A stretch of DNA of 51,173 nt from an uncultured Bacteroidales bacterium (GTDB lineage: Bacteria > Bacteroidota > Bacteroidia > Bacteroidales > FEN-979): assembly GCA_903885595.1 (NCBI GenBank), contig CAISJJ010000034.1:1-51173 (forward strand), in the 5' to 3' direction. The stretch's first letter is position 1. Each line of letters begins with the position of its first letter. The notes under the pieces were generated by a model, which was not told where the DNA came from, did no database searches, and saw only the letters and a list, made by a program, of their open reading frames with translations. A program made the position numbers and the translations under genes. Positions 34,858 through 44,400 of the stretch are shown here, piece by piece.

Positions 34858-35264
34858 AGCATTATTTTATCCAAACATATAGCCTTGTCTTATTGAGAAT
34901 ATATCTAAATATTGAGAATAAATGAGTTACATAAAAAATTTTAAAATTTTCCAAAATACTTACCGGCAAAACCAGGAAATAAATCAGGAATTACGATAAA
35001 TGCAATTCTTGCAATGGAACAAATTCTAAAAAAAACCCAACGGAATCTGCAATAGTTGTCCTGATTTTAAAACATTGTAATTCAATAGATTGTAAATATT
35101 ATTTTCTGAATATTTTGTCAGATGAAAAATCTTATTTAGATTTGTACCAAATAAAATTAACAATAATCAAATATTAACCCGCGAAATACCCGTACTGAAA
35201 GTTTGATTAAACCGGGGAATGAATGCGCACGTATTCTTTTTGAACTTAATAAAATTATAATCAA
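34858..35264. other. AT-rich divergent regulatory region
   Basis: About 400 bases between the electron-transfer operon and the superoxide dismutase gene, clearly more AT-rich than the flanking genes. It holds promoter-like elements for both directions but no gene. The length leaves room for regulator binding sites that I cannot identify. Confidence 0.5.
35115..35144 (+). promoter_or_regulatory. Promoter for the superoxide dismutase gene
   Basis: TTG (35115-35117), 19 bases, then TAGATTTG (35137-35144), a full Bacteroidota -33/-7 match. The transcript would carry a leader of about 115 bases before the ATG at 35265. Confidence 0.6.
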
Positions 35265-36293
35265 ATGAAGAACATGAAATGTTATACAATCCTGGTTTTA
35301 TCGATCCTTTTTACAGGATTCAACTCAGTGCTTACAGCACAAAATTATCCATTTAAATTGCCGGAATTACCCTATGGGTATGACGCCCTCGAACCAGCAG
35401 TGGATGCCCGGACCATGGAAATACATTATTCGAAGCATCATGCTGCCTATGTAAACAACCTGAATGTCGCGCTGAAGGGAACCAGGCAGGCCGACTATTC
35501 ACTGGAAGAACTCATGTTGTATGCCGGCGAACTGAACGACGTCATCCGCAACAATGCCGGCGGCCATTACAACCATTCCATGTTCTGGAATGTTCTTTCG
35601 CTTAACAGTCCTTTTAATGGACAATCCGAGATTGGAAAGGCTGTAAACGAAACCTTCGGCTCGCTCGACAGCCTGAAGAGATTACTGAGTAAAGCCGGTG
35701 CCACCCGGTTTGGATCAGGGTGGGCATGGCTTTATGTAACCACCGACAAAAAACTGGCGGTTTGTTCTTCACCTAACCAGGACAATCCCATCATGGATGT
35801 TTCACCTGAACGAGGGATCCCGGTCCTTGGCATTGATGTTTGGGAACATGCATATTACCTGAAATATCAGAATAAACGCGGCGATTACCTGGCCACTATT
35901 CTGAACACCATAAACTGGGAAACGGTAAACAGAAATTACATGGAAGCGCTGGCGAGCCCACTGCTCAAAATTATTGAAAAAGAGAGCTGGACTGCATTGA
36001 ATATCTTTCATGAAGTAATGGCTGAAACCTTTCATCCCAGTGAGGAGGGGAATCTGAAACCCATTCGTGAACGCTCAGGCGAACTGCTCGCCAAAGCCAG
36101 GTTGCTGCAAAGCGGAACGATCCCTCCATCATTCGATACCCCGGAGATTAAGAAATCGATTGACGACCTTGTTAAGGGAGCTATCGCATTGAATCAAATG
36201 GTCGTAAAGAAGGCTGATGATAAAACAATCTCAAAAAAGCTTGGGGATTTGCACGATACCTTTCATACGATCCAGGGACTTTGCAGACACTGA
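35265..36293 (+). CDS. Exported Fe/Mn superoxide dismutase with C-terminal helical extension
   Basis: A 342-residue protein. A signal peptide (residues 1-25, ending VLTAQ) places it outside the cytoplasm, unusual for this enzyme. Residues 27-228 are a Fe/Mn superoxide dismutase with metal ligands His54 (IHYSKHH), His104 (GGHYNHSMFW), Asp191 and His195 (DVWEHAYYLKYQNKRGDYL); the GGH.NH motif is Mn-like. The dismutase is normally about 200 residues, and the extra 110 residues (230-342) form a helical domain with HEVMAETFHPSEEGNLKP and a final LHDTFHTIQGLC, rich in His plus one Cys, so metal binding is plausible. The domain is unknown to me. It is divergent from the cytochrome operon and could remove superoxide made by exposed low-potential hemes (inference). 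It ends three bases from the convergent S46 gene. Confidence 0.88.
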   Translation: MKNMKCYTILVLSILFTGFNSVLTAQNYPFKLPELPYGYDALEPAVDARTMEIHYSKHHAAYVNNLNVALKGTRQADYSLEELMLYAGELNDVIRNNAGGHYNHSMFWNVLSLNSPFNGQSEIGKAVNETFGSLDSLKRLLSKAGATRFGSGWAWLYVTTDKKLAVCSSPNQDNPIMDVSPERGIPVLGIDVWEHAYYLKYQNKRGDYLATILNTINWETVNRNYMEALASPLLKIIEKESWTALNIFHEVMAETFHPSEEGNLKPIRERSGELLAKARLLQSGTIPPSFDTPEIKKSIDDLVKGAIALNQMVVKKADDKTISKKLGDLHDTFHTIQGLCRH

Positions 36294-36296
36294 AAA

Positions 36297-38444
36297 CTAC
36301 CTGTTTGCCTGCATTTCCTCTACCAAAAACCCTGCATTCCCAAACTTCTGGGTTATAAAAAGGATATACCGGATATCGCATGAAATAGCACGCTGAAGTT
36401 CATAATCATATTGCCAGTCGCTGATCATAGCCTCATAATTGCCGTCGAATACGACCCCGATAAGTTCCCCCCTGGCATTCATTACCGGGCTGCCGCTATT
36501 ACCGCCTGTAATATCACACATGTTCAGAAACGCCAGCGGCACATCCTTCAGCATTGGATCAATCCAATTGCCGAAATCACGTTTCTTATATAATTCCATC
36601 AAACCTTCGGGAGCATTAAATGGCTCGATACCCGTATTCTTTTCCACAACGCCTTTCAGAGATGTAAACGGCTCGTACAATACGGCATTACGTGGTTTGT
36701 AGCCTCTTACCTTTCCGGAAGTAAAGCGGATCGTGCCATTTGCGTCCGGATACAGTGTTTTACCTTTCCAGGCAAAAAGCGCTTCAAGATACTCCTTGCG
36801 AATATCTGTGACATTCGCTGCAAAAACTTCGTTGGTCTTTCTGATCTCTTCACCCATTGGATACAACCGGAGGGCCATTTTAACAAAAGGATCGTCAATG
36901 GCCTCCAGCTCTTTTGATGTTTTTGTCACCAGTGATTTTGCATATTCAAGTTCATGCATCCTGGAGGCTGCCACTGCTTTGTCGGCAAACCCTTCAACTG
37001 ATTGCTGGCTGTTTGCCAGAATATATTCAAGTCCTGTGATACGCTGACCGGCCGGAAGAGCGCCGGCCATTTTCAGGGCCCTTACAAGCAAGGCTTTATC
37101 AACCGGTTCATAATAATCGGCATAGGGATACTGCAATCCCTCCATTGCTTCCTGAATGGCTTCTGCGGTTAATCCCGGCTGGCGCTCGCCAACCGGTTTT
37201 TCCATCTCCCGGGCAAAAGCGTAAATCTGGATTGCAATACTTAATTGTAATCCGGCGAGACCCTGGAAGATCCCATAAATATTATCGCGGTCCTTTGTGT
37301 CTCCAAGCTTTTTGTATTGTTCCTTTTCACGCGAAAGGATGGTGCTGTATTTTTCCTTGTTTGCCGGTGTACTGTTTGCCCACTTAAGGAATTCCTTCTC
37401 AAAATCAATCTTCTTCTGGAGAAAATTGGTCTTCTTCATTCCCTCGACCTTGCCCTGGTAGTTTTTCATGGCATTGGCCAACCCTTTCGTAAGACTGGCA
37501 ACTTTTAATTTTCCCGCGGGATCTTTTTTTGTAAGCTCGTCACACAGATCGATGATCTCCCTGAAATTCTGGATGGAAAATGGATAATTGTATTCCTGGT
37601 TCCAATGAACCGAAGTCGATGAACGGTAACGGGTCGTATTTCCGGGAAAACCCATGATAAAGGTAAAATCGTCATTTTTCAGGTTATCCTTGGCAGTATG
37701 AAGCCATACCTTTGGCTTATAAGGAACATTCAATGCATCGTAGGCCGTGCCGGTTCCGTCAGGTGCAACGTAGACCCGCAGAAATGAAAAATCGCCGGTA
37801 TGTCGCGGCCACATCCAGTTATCGGTTTCCCCTCCGTAATTGCCTATTGACAAGGGAGGTGCATAAACAATCCTGAGATCTTTAAATTCCTTGTAAACAA
37901 ACAACATATACTGCTTGCCGTTGAACATTTCCGATACCTGAGCCTTAACATCCTTTTTATCTTTTTCAATCAGTTCGGTCATTGAGGCAATTTTGGCATT
38001 GACCTTTTTATCTTTTTCAGTCGGATCTGTAATGCCTTTGGCTGCTTCCACAATATCCTTTGTAACATCCTGCATGTCAACAACCATCAGGGCCCGGTAT
38101 CCGGGGGCTTTGATCTCCTCATTGCGTGTACGGGCCAGAAACCCGTCCGTAAGGTAGTTGCTGCTGGTAGTCGAAGCCCGCTGAAGCGCTGTGAATGCCA
38201 CGTGGTGGTTTGTCAGAACCAGGCCCTCGGGTGAAACGAATGAGCCCGTACCCCCGCCAACCTGGAGAATGGCGCTGTAAATGGCCGGTTTGTCCTTGCT
38301 GTAAATGTCAGCAACCGCAACCGTAAGTCCCTTTTTGCTGAGATCAAGCTGATCGATTTGTGTGAGCAGCCACATCCCCTCCTGGGCCATTGACGAAACA
38401 ACCAGGTAAAACAGCATAAATAAACTAAAGATGATTTTTTTCAT
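36297..38444 (-). CDS. S46-family dipeptidyl peptidase, DPP7-like
   Basis: A 715-residue periplasmic peptidase, the normal length for S46. The signal peptide is MKKIIFSLFMLFYLVVSSMAQ. The catalytic triad regions are visible: TNHHV (near residue 80), GGETDNWMWPRHTGDF and GGNSGSPV with Ser650. The specificity residue after FD in VFDGNYEAM is Gly668, matching DPP7 (hydrophobic P1) and not DPP11, which has Arg there for acidic P1. It releases dipeptides from peptide N-termini for amino-acid nutrition in asaccharolytic Bacteroidota. The start at 38444 begins the signal peptide and follows a strong AGGAGG; the longer frame to 38573 reads through a repeat array. Confidence 0.93.
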   Translation of the reverse strand: MKKIIFSLFMLFYLVVSSMAQEGMWLLTQIDQLDLSKKGLTVAVADIYSKDKPAIYSAILQVGGGTGSFVSPEGLVLTNHHVAFTALQRASTTSSNYLTDGFLARTRNEEIKAPGYRALMVVDMQDVTKDIVEAAKGITDPTEKDKKVNAKIASMTELIEKDKKDVKAQVSEMFNGKQYMLFVYKEFKDLRIVYAPPLSIGNYGGETDNWMWPRHTGDFSFLRVYVAPDGTGTAYDALNVPYKPKVWLHTAKDNLKNDDFTFIMGFPGNTTRYRSSTSVHWNQEYNYPFSIQNFREIIDLCDELTKKDPAGKLKVASLTKGLANAMKNYQGKVEGMKKTNFLQKKIDFEKEFLKWANSTPANKEKYSTILSREKEQYKKLGDTKDRDNIYGIFQGLAGLQLSIAIQIYAFAREMEKPVGERQPGLTAEAIQEAMEGLQYPYADYYEPVDKALLVRALKMAGALPAGQRITGLEYILANSQQSVEGFADKAVAASRMHELEYAKSLVTKTSKELEAIDDPFVKMALRLYPMGEEIRKTNEVFAANVTDIRKEYLEALFAWKGKTLYPDANGTIRFTSGKVRGYKPRNAVLYEPFTSLKGVVEKNTGIEPFNAPEGLMELYKKRDFGNWIDPMLKDVPLAFLNMCDITGGNSGSPVMNARGELIGVVFDGNYEAMISDWQYDYELQRAISCDIRYILFITQKFGNAGFLVEEMQANR

Positions 38445-38449
38445 GGGAA

Positions 38450-38455
38450 CCTCCT
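38450..38455 (-). promoter_or_regulatory. Strong ribosome binding site of the S46 peptidase
   Basis: AGGAGG, five bases before the ATG at 38444. Most genes here lack a recognisable Shine-Dalgarno sequence, as expected for Bacteroidota, so this stands out and fixes the start. Confidence 0.6.
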
Positions 38456-38545
38456 TTGTTAATTTGATTAACGTAAATACATAAGGTAAGATGTGACGCA
38501 GTACTTTAGGTTTTGTTACATGATTATGAACATGACTGAAAAACC

Positions 38546-38573
38546 GGGACGCGTGACACGGGACACGTGACAA
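38546..38573. repeat. Array of four 7-base words after the LolA-like gene
   Basis: Four words of the form GKGACRC, the last ending GTGACAA, fill 38546-38573. They are the same word family as the left arm at 16983-17009, which also ends with GTGACAA. The array lies 10 bases past the stop of the LolA-like gene (38583). No complementary arm is present nearby. Confidence 0.75.
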
Positions 38574-38582
38574 AAAAACTGT

Positions 38583-39302
38583 TTATTTCTTTAACGGCAT
38601 CGCAAATATCTTCAGATCAACAGGTTTATTTATTTCAACCGATTCGAACTGAATTTCATTCACACGCCCCGCGTTATTGGTTTCAAGGGTATAAGCAAAG
38701 GGTATGCCCTCCACTTCGCGATAGTCATAGTAGAGATTTTCAACCGTAAGCTCCTTTCCGCCTGCTTTGCGGTATGAGAGCCGCTTCTGCAGCAAGAAAC
38801 CTGAAGCATCGATGAACTGATATTCGATACCACCATCTTTACGGGTCACCTTGATTTTATATACTGAAAGACCATTAACCGTATCTTTTCCGGCCAGTTC
38901 CAGGGTGTGCCCCTTTTCTTTCCAGTTAACCAGAACACCGTCCATGTCGGACCTGTTTTTCAGGTCGGTTGTCCGTTCAGCAGGCATAACCTGGGGCGCG
39001 GCATTGCCGGTCCAGGGAGCCGTCATCCAGGCAGTTTGGCCATCATAAGCCTGGTAGGCTGTTAGATCGGCAACATCGAACTCCATCATGTATTTATCAG
39101 GCCGTACACGAATGATCTTTACCGGCATCAGATCCTGCTGCACAATGCTGCCCGTCATGATGATTGTATTTACTTTACTGAGCTTATCAAATTTTCCTGC
39201 CTGGTAATATTTTTCCAGAACCTGTTCCAGCGTTAGCTCCTGCGCCATCACCCCGGAAACAATAACACAAAAAAAAGTTAAAAAGACCAATCTTGTTTTC
39301 AT
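38583..39302 (-). CDS. LolA-like outer-membrane lipoprotein-sorting-type protein
   Basis: A 239-residue periplasmic protein with a signal peptide (residues 1-20, ending GVMAQ) and a LolA/LolB-like half-barrel: LEQVLEKYYQAGKFDKLSKVNTIIMTGS, PDKYMMEFDVADLTAYQAYDGQTAWM, and FIDASGFLLQKRLSYRK. Such proteins are often annotated as outer-membrane lipoprotein-sorting proteins but many in Bacteroidota have other, unknown hydrophobic ligands. It is 138 bases upstream of the S46 peptidase and on the same strand; cotranscription is possible. Confidence 0.75.
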   Translation of the reverse strand: MKTRLVFLTFFCVIVSGVMAQELTLEQVLEKYYQAGKFDKLSKVNTIIMTGSIVQQDLMPVKIIRVRPDKYMMEFDVADLTAYQAYDGQTAWMTAPWTGNAAPQVMPAERTTDLKNRSDMDGVLVNWKEKGHTLELAGKDTVNGLSVYKIKVTRKDGGIEYQFIDASGFLLQKRLSYRKAGGKELTVENLYYDYREVEGIPFAYTLETNNAGRVNEIQFESVEINKPVDLKIFAMPLKK

Positions 39303-39386
39303 ATCATCTTTGTTCTAATAATTCTATTTCGCTATTTACTCACGATCATTTTTATTTTTTCAGGTGTTCGTGATTGCTTCGCAATT

Positions 39387-39466
39387 CGCTACCTCGCTAT
39401 TTCGCTACCTCGCTATTTCGCTACCTCGCTATTTCGCTACCTCGCTATTTCGCTACCTCGCTATTT
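39387..39466. repeat. Five perfect copies of a 16-base unit (two 8-base words)
   Basis: Five uninterrupted copies of CGCTACCTCGCTATTT fill 39387-39466; each unit is two related 8-base words. On the minus strand it begins in the stop codon of the propeller gene (TAG at 39463-39461 is part of the word AAATAGCG) and runs towards the LolA-like gene. A further imperfect word (TCGCAATT) precedes it. Copies are identical, so it may be recent or variable between strains. Confidence 0.95.
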
Positions 39467-40678
39467 CTCTTTTACATCATACGCAAGCAGCGACTTTCCG
39501 TGCCTCACATACATGATTCCCTGGCAAATAACCGGATGTGCGTAATGTGCCTTTGATCCTCGCGTAACTTTAAATGAACTGATCATCTTCATCCTTGGAC
39601 CGTCCGGTTTGAAAAGTCCCAGCTGACCTTTTTCGTTGTAACAATACAGCATGCCATCGGCAAATATGGTGACGCCCTTGTCGAATTTCAAAGAATCAGT
39701 GATCTGGCCGGTATTCGCATCAAGGGTAAGCCAGGCTCGTCTTCCGTAACTTGCCGTATAGATATGGTCGTTCAGTTTTATAAAACCGCCCATGGTATTG
39801 TCGCATAAGGCATTTCTCCAAGCTTCCGTGATCTCTTTCCCATCGGGTGAAAGGGAAAGTTTCACCGATCCGTTTCCATCACCGGTGATGTAGTAGATAA
39901 ATCCATTTTCGAACAATGGGGTATTAATGTGCACATCGCCTTCGCCATCCTGCTTGTGCGACCACAGGAGTGTCCCGTCTTTGGTGTCGATCCCGAGCAA
40001 AGCGCTTTTAGAGAAGGTGACCAGGATTTCCCGTTCAGGCAACCTGATGATAGCAGGGGAGCAGTAGGAGGTCATCTGTCCCAATCCTTTACATATCCAT
40101 TTTATCTTTCCGGTAAACCGGTCCAGCGCAACTACATTGGTATCGGCGCTTCCGGGGGAGCAGAAAACGGAACTACCACTGACTACAAGTGATTCGGAAA
40201 AACCAAACCGGGTCATAGGAGCATGAAAATCGGTTACCATATCGACCGACCACTGTTTTTTCCCGGTTTTAAGATCAAAGCAGGCCACGGTTCCCAACCC
40301 GGCCGTTACATAAATCAGGTCATCCACGACCGTTGGCGTGTTGCGCGTCCCCGGGTAATTTAAAGTCCATTCTTTCCCGATCACCGACTTCCATAGGAAT
40401 TTTCCTGAACGGTCGAATGCAAAAAGGTAGCTTATGGTATCAATCTCTCCGTTAACGTAAATATTGGAAGGAGTGATCACGGGCGAACCATATCCGTTGC
40501 CTATGCTGTCAAATTCCCATAAAAGGGCAGGGCCTTCCGCCGGCCAGCTTTTTAAAAGGTTCGATTCCAGGTAAACACCGGTGCGGTCGGGCCCCCGCCA
40601 CTGAAGAACATTCTGAGCGTAAGCCCCGACGGATAACAACAGGAAAAACGTGGGAATAAAGGATAATTTTATCTGCAT
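39461..40678 (-). CDS. Secreted PQQ-type beta-propeller protein
   Basis: A 405-residue protein with a signal peptide (residues 1-21, ending GAYAQ) and an eight-bladed-type propeller of PQQ-like repeats: WRGPDRTGVY at the start, then LFAFDRSGKFLWKS, ACFDLKTGKKQWS, VALDRFTGKIKWICKG, LGIDTKDGTLLWSHKQDG and LTLDANTGQITD. This is the BamB-like or PQQ_2 fold, which need not bind PQQ; no catalytic Asp or disulfide ring motif of quinoprotein dehydrogenases is evident. A scaffolding or binding role outside the cytoplasm is likely. A TAGATTTG (40711-40704, minus strand) is 25 bases upstream of the ATG. Confidence 0.8.
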   Translation of the reverse strand: MQIKLSFIPTFFLLLSVGAYAQNVLQWRGPDRTGVYLESNLLKSWPAEGPALLWEFDSIGNGYGSPVITPSNIYVNGEIDTISYLFAFDRSGKFLWKSVIGKEWTLNYPGTRNTPTVVDDLIYVTAGLGTVACFDLKTGKKQWSVDMVTDFHAPMTRFGFSESLVVSGSSVFCSPGSADTNVVALDRFTGKIKWICKGLGQMTSYCSPAIIRLPEREILVTFSKSALLGIDTKDGTLLWSHKQDGEGDVHINTPLFENGFIYYITGDGNGSVKLSLSPDGKEITEAWRNALCDNTMGGFIKLNDHIYTASYGRRAWLTLDANTGQITDSLKFDKGVTIFADGMLYCYNEKGQLGLFKPDGPRMKMISSFKVTRGSKAHYAHPVICQGIMYVRHGKSLLAYDVKEK

Positions 40679-40823
40679 ACAGCGATCAGTTTATGGATGA
40701 TTACAAATCTAACGCATCTGTCTGTTAAGGAAAAAACAATTCGGTGAAAGCGGCGGAAATGACGACATTCCGGTTTGCGGGCATGATAACAAGATAAAGA
40801 GAAGACACTTGATATAATATAAA

Positions 40824-41055
40824 TTACTTCTGCGACATCTTGTATTCCTTTTCAAGTCTTTCCCTGCTGAAGGGCCAGCCATGCGCCGGATGAAATGTGT
40901 GACATCCGGTGTCGAGCAATAGCTTCCAGCTATGGATGATTTCATGCGGATCGTCACCCCAGGGAGGAAAGACCGACAGGGGCATTCCAACCATGGCATC
41001 GCCCGAAGAGGATGCGCGTAATTTTTATTCCGTTTTTCGTGAGCCAGGTTTTCAT
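40824..41055 (-). pseudogene. Internally deleted MBL-fold metallo-hydrolase remnant
   Basis: The minus strand from 41055 reads MKTWLTKNGIKITRILFGR, which looks like the N-terminus of a metallo-beta-lactamase-fold hydrolase. From about 41010 another frame continues with GDAMVGMPLSVFPPWGDDP, SWKLLLDTGCHTFHPAHGWP and RERLEKEYKMSQK stop, which looks like the C-terminus of the same family. The middle 150-200 residues, including the HxHxDH metal site, are missing, and the frame shifts at the join near TCGGGCG. A -7-like TAACTTTG is kept at 41083-41076. No functional hydrolase can be made. The uninterrupted reading from 41062 to 40709 is only the N-terminal frame running on out of frame. Confidence 0.65.
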
Positions 41056-41059
41056 TTTT

Positions 41060-41278
41060 CAATTTCGTTCAGCCTCAAAGTTAAAAACATGTTATTTCAT
41101 CCAGACATAAGCAGGATAATTTTTCATGCAAACCGAAGCAGCCATGCGCTTTATCTGGCAGGAAGGGGTCCCTCTCCTTAACGGTCATTGGTTGGTAGGC
41201 AATATGTAAATGTTTCTGAAATTTGGAAGGATCAAAAACCTCCTTTGTAAAATTTGTGATGTATTTATTGACAAAAAC
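41060..41278. other. Intergenic stretch without a supported gene
   Basis: Together with the following leader this forms a gap of nearly 400 bases before the giant peptidase gene. Apart from the two promoter-like elements noted I see no gene, RNA or strong hairpin here. Confidence 0.5.
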
Positions 41279-41309
41279 TTGATTTTCCCCATAAAGGAGT
41301 GTATATTTG
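41279..41309 (+). promoter_or_regulatory. Promoter for the first giant C39-like gene
   Basis: TTG (41279-41281), 20 bases, then TATATTTG (41302-41309), a full Bacteroidota -33/-7 match. The transcript would start near 41316 and carry a leader of about 134 bases. Confidence 0.65.
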
Positions 41310-41449
41310 ATTTGTTTAATTGAAAGCCTGTAATCTCTACATCTGCCCTGTTAAACAGTTCACTAACTTATAATATCATTTCAATCCTTAATGAGATCCA
41401 GCAGGCCATTTGTAGAATTTATTTCAAACAATTAAAAACCTACAGGATC

Positions 41450-44400
41450 ATGAAAAAAATTACCTTGCTTTTCATCTTTATGGTATTTTGGGCTGTATCA
41501 AATGACTTGATAGCTCAAATCCAGGGAATTAATCCAAAGTACATTACCGACAGGTTTGTTGATTCAACGGGTCGTGTGATTGTCGAAGTTGTTGTACCTG
41601 GCATACCACCTGACAATTTCAGGATGCCAGAGGCTGTTCCATCCAAAGCTGCTGTATTGTTAGCGAATGTTCCCGGCTTTAGCTGGTCGTTCGGCTGCTC
41701 AGCTACTGCTGCAGCCATGCAGGCAGCCTATTACGACCGAACGGGTTATTACAATATGTATGCAGGACCGACACAAGGTGGTTTAATGCCGATGAATAAC
41801 AGCAGCTGGGGCGATGTAACCATCAACGGAGCTGTTGAGCATCAATGCCCGCTGAGCGCCACGCGTAACGGGCTGGATGGCCGGACTAACCGTGGCCATG
41901 TGGATGATTACTGGATCCTGTATGGAAGCACCGCAAACGATCCTTATATTACGAACGGATGGACGCAACATACATGGGGCCAATGTACGGGTGATTATAT
42001 GGGAACCAATCAGTCGGCTTTGGGCAATTCGGATGGTAACACAACATTTTATTATTATGAGGATGGTACCATTTTATGTAACCATGTGGCCCCTGCCGGT
42101 CATAAAGATGGATGCTATGGATTGCGGAAGTTTTATGAATCAAGGGGTTACACTGTCGTTTCGAATTGCACCCGGCTTATTTATGGACTGAACGGAAACA
42201 CGCAGGGGTTCACTTTCGCCCAATACAAGCAGGAAATTGATGCCGGAAGACCTGTATTAATCCAGGTTGAAGGTCATACAATGCTCGGCTATGGTTACGA
42301 TAATACGGGAAGCCTGGTATATCTCCACGATACCTGGGATTATTTAAGTCACACCATGACCTGGGGCGGTTCATATAGTGGAATGGCACATTGGGGCGTG
42401 ACTACAATCGAGTTACAGGCATATACACCTGACCCATGCAGTAACATTATTTCGCTTGGCGGTGGTGGCTCTGCCAATTCCAAAACTTACTGGGGCGGTG
42501 GTGAAGGGGTTTGGTTTACCAGTTCAAATAATCCATGTGGGTACACCACACCTGGAATTGAGCAAATTTACAGTTTTGTTGCCCCCGTAACCGGAGTATA
42601 CAGTATTGAGGTTACGACTGCCAATGGTTATGTTGATTACCTGTGGAAAGCTTCATCCTGTTCATCTTCGGGATGGAACTGTATTGATGATATTGCCTAT
42701 ACAGGTACCTATGGTTCCATGAGCTGGACTGCCGGCACTACATATTATATTTTACTTGATGATGAATCCGGTACTGAAGGAGAACATACCTTTTATGTCT
42801 TCCTGAATCCCTGTTTAAATGTTACTTCAATTGGAGGAACAGGATCGGGGAATGCTCAAACCTATGCCGGAGGCGGAAACGGGGCCTGGTTCACCAGTAC
42901 ATATGGCCCGTGCGATTTTGTGTGTCCGGGAAGAGAAAAAGTTTACAGTTTTGTTCCTGCCGTAACCGGTCTTTACAATGTGGTGGTGACATCGGCCAGC
43001 GGATATGTCGATTATTTCTGGAAGGCCTCATCATGCTCTGCTACAGGATGGAGTTGCATTGATGATATTCTCAATCCGGGCACCTATGGTGCAATGCTTA
43101 TGGTTGCCGGAACAACCTATCATATTTTACTGGATGATGAAAATACCACTGCAGGGGCCCACACTTTTTATATCAATCCTTCGGATTTGCCAAACACATG
43201 GGCAGGATTAGTGAGCAATGATTGGTATAATTCAGCAAACTGGAGTGCGAATTTTGTACCGAATTCAACCACCAATGTAGAGATCAATACGGGGTATACC
43301 TACTATCCGATCATCAATTCGGGTACGGCAAACTGTAACAACATCACGGTGGGGGCAGGAACGCAGTTAAAAATCGGCGCCGGGCGGCTTGATGTTGCCG
43401 GGAGTATAACAATTCATGGTCTGCTTACCATGGACAATGCTGCAGGCGTGATGGCCGTGCTGGGAGATGTTGCATGGGAAAGTGGTTCAACCGCCAACTT
43501 TACTGCTGATATTGTATTTTGGGTTCATGGTGACTGGAATTTCAATGCCGGCGCCAATGCAAATCTTGCCAACGGGAATGTGGACTTTACAGGGAGTGGA
43601 ACCAGTTGGATCAGATCTTACAGTGCAACTTGTTCTTTACCCAAATTAGCTAGTTATAAAACAGGTACGGATTGGCTGAGGGTCAGCGATCTTTCAACCC
43701 AGCCACTTACAATAAACGGTAGCATTTATATCCAGCCATCCTGTAATTTTGGAATTTCTTCCAGTCAGGAGGTTATTCTAAAAGGTAGTCTCCTGAACCA
43801 TGGGAATTATAACTTTACCGGTGCTGCAAATACCGGAACATTTGTCTTTGATGGAACCTCTCAATCGGTCAATCATTTTACAACGGGAACAGGCCTGTTT
43901 AATAGCGTCAGATTTAGCTCTTCCACTGGCACCACCGCTCTGAATAACATAACGGTTGCCAATAATCTCACGATAGACCAGGGAACTTTCAATCCCGGAA
44001 GTACAACGGTTTCTGTAGGAGGAAACTGGTCTAATATGGTTGGAACCCCGGGCTTTTCAGAAGGCACAAGCCGGGTGATTTTTAATGGGGGCAACTATCA
44101 CCAATATTGTTCCAGTGAAACATTCAATACCCTGGAGCTGAATAAAGCCTCAGGGGGAGCTTTGCGAATGGCTGGCACCGATGTGGTTTGTGCCGCTTAT
44201 GACTGGACTGCGGGGGCGGTGGATGTGCTTTCCGGCTCATTTACTGCCAACGATCTTTTAGACAACGGGATTTACGGCGCCTATTATAATAATGCAGGAG
44301 GAACAATAAATCTCACAAATTCAGGAACGAATCAATGGGTTGACCTGGATGGCGAACTACACATTTTTGGAGGAACCGTTAATGTCTATGGATCCGTCAG

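Noticed and set aside
39461..40678. PQQ-dependent dehydrogenase linked to the cytochrome operon
   Set aside because: It lacks quinoprotein catalytic motifs and is separated from the operon by three unrelated genes.
40709..41062. A 117-codon minus-strand open frame as a separate gene
   Set aside because: Its first residues are the MBL-like N-terminus and the rest is out of frame relative to the clear MBL-like C-terminus, so it is part of the pseudogene.
41126..41209. A 27-residue open frame (MQTEAAMRFIWQEG start) upstream of the giant gene
   Set aside because: No convincing promoter or ribosome site, no recognisable homology, and the length is expected by chance.
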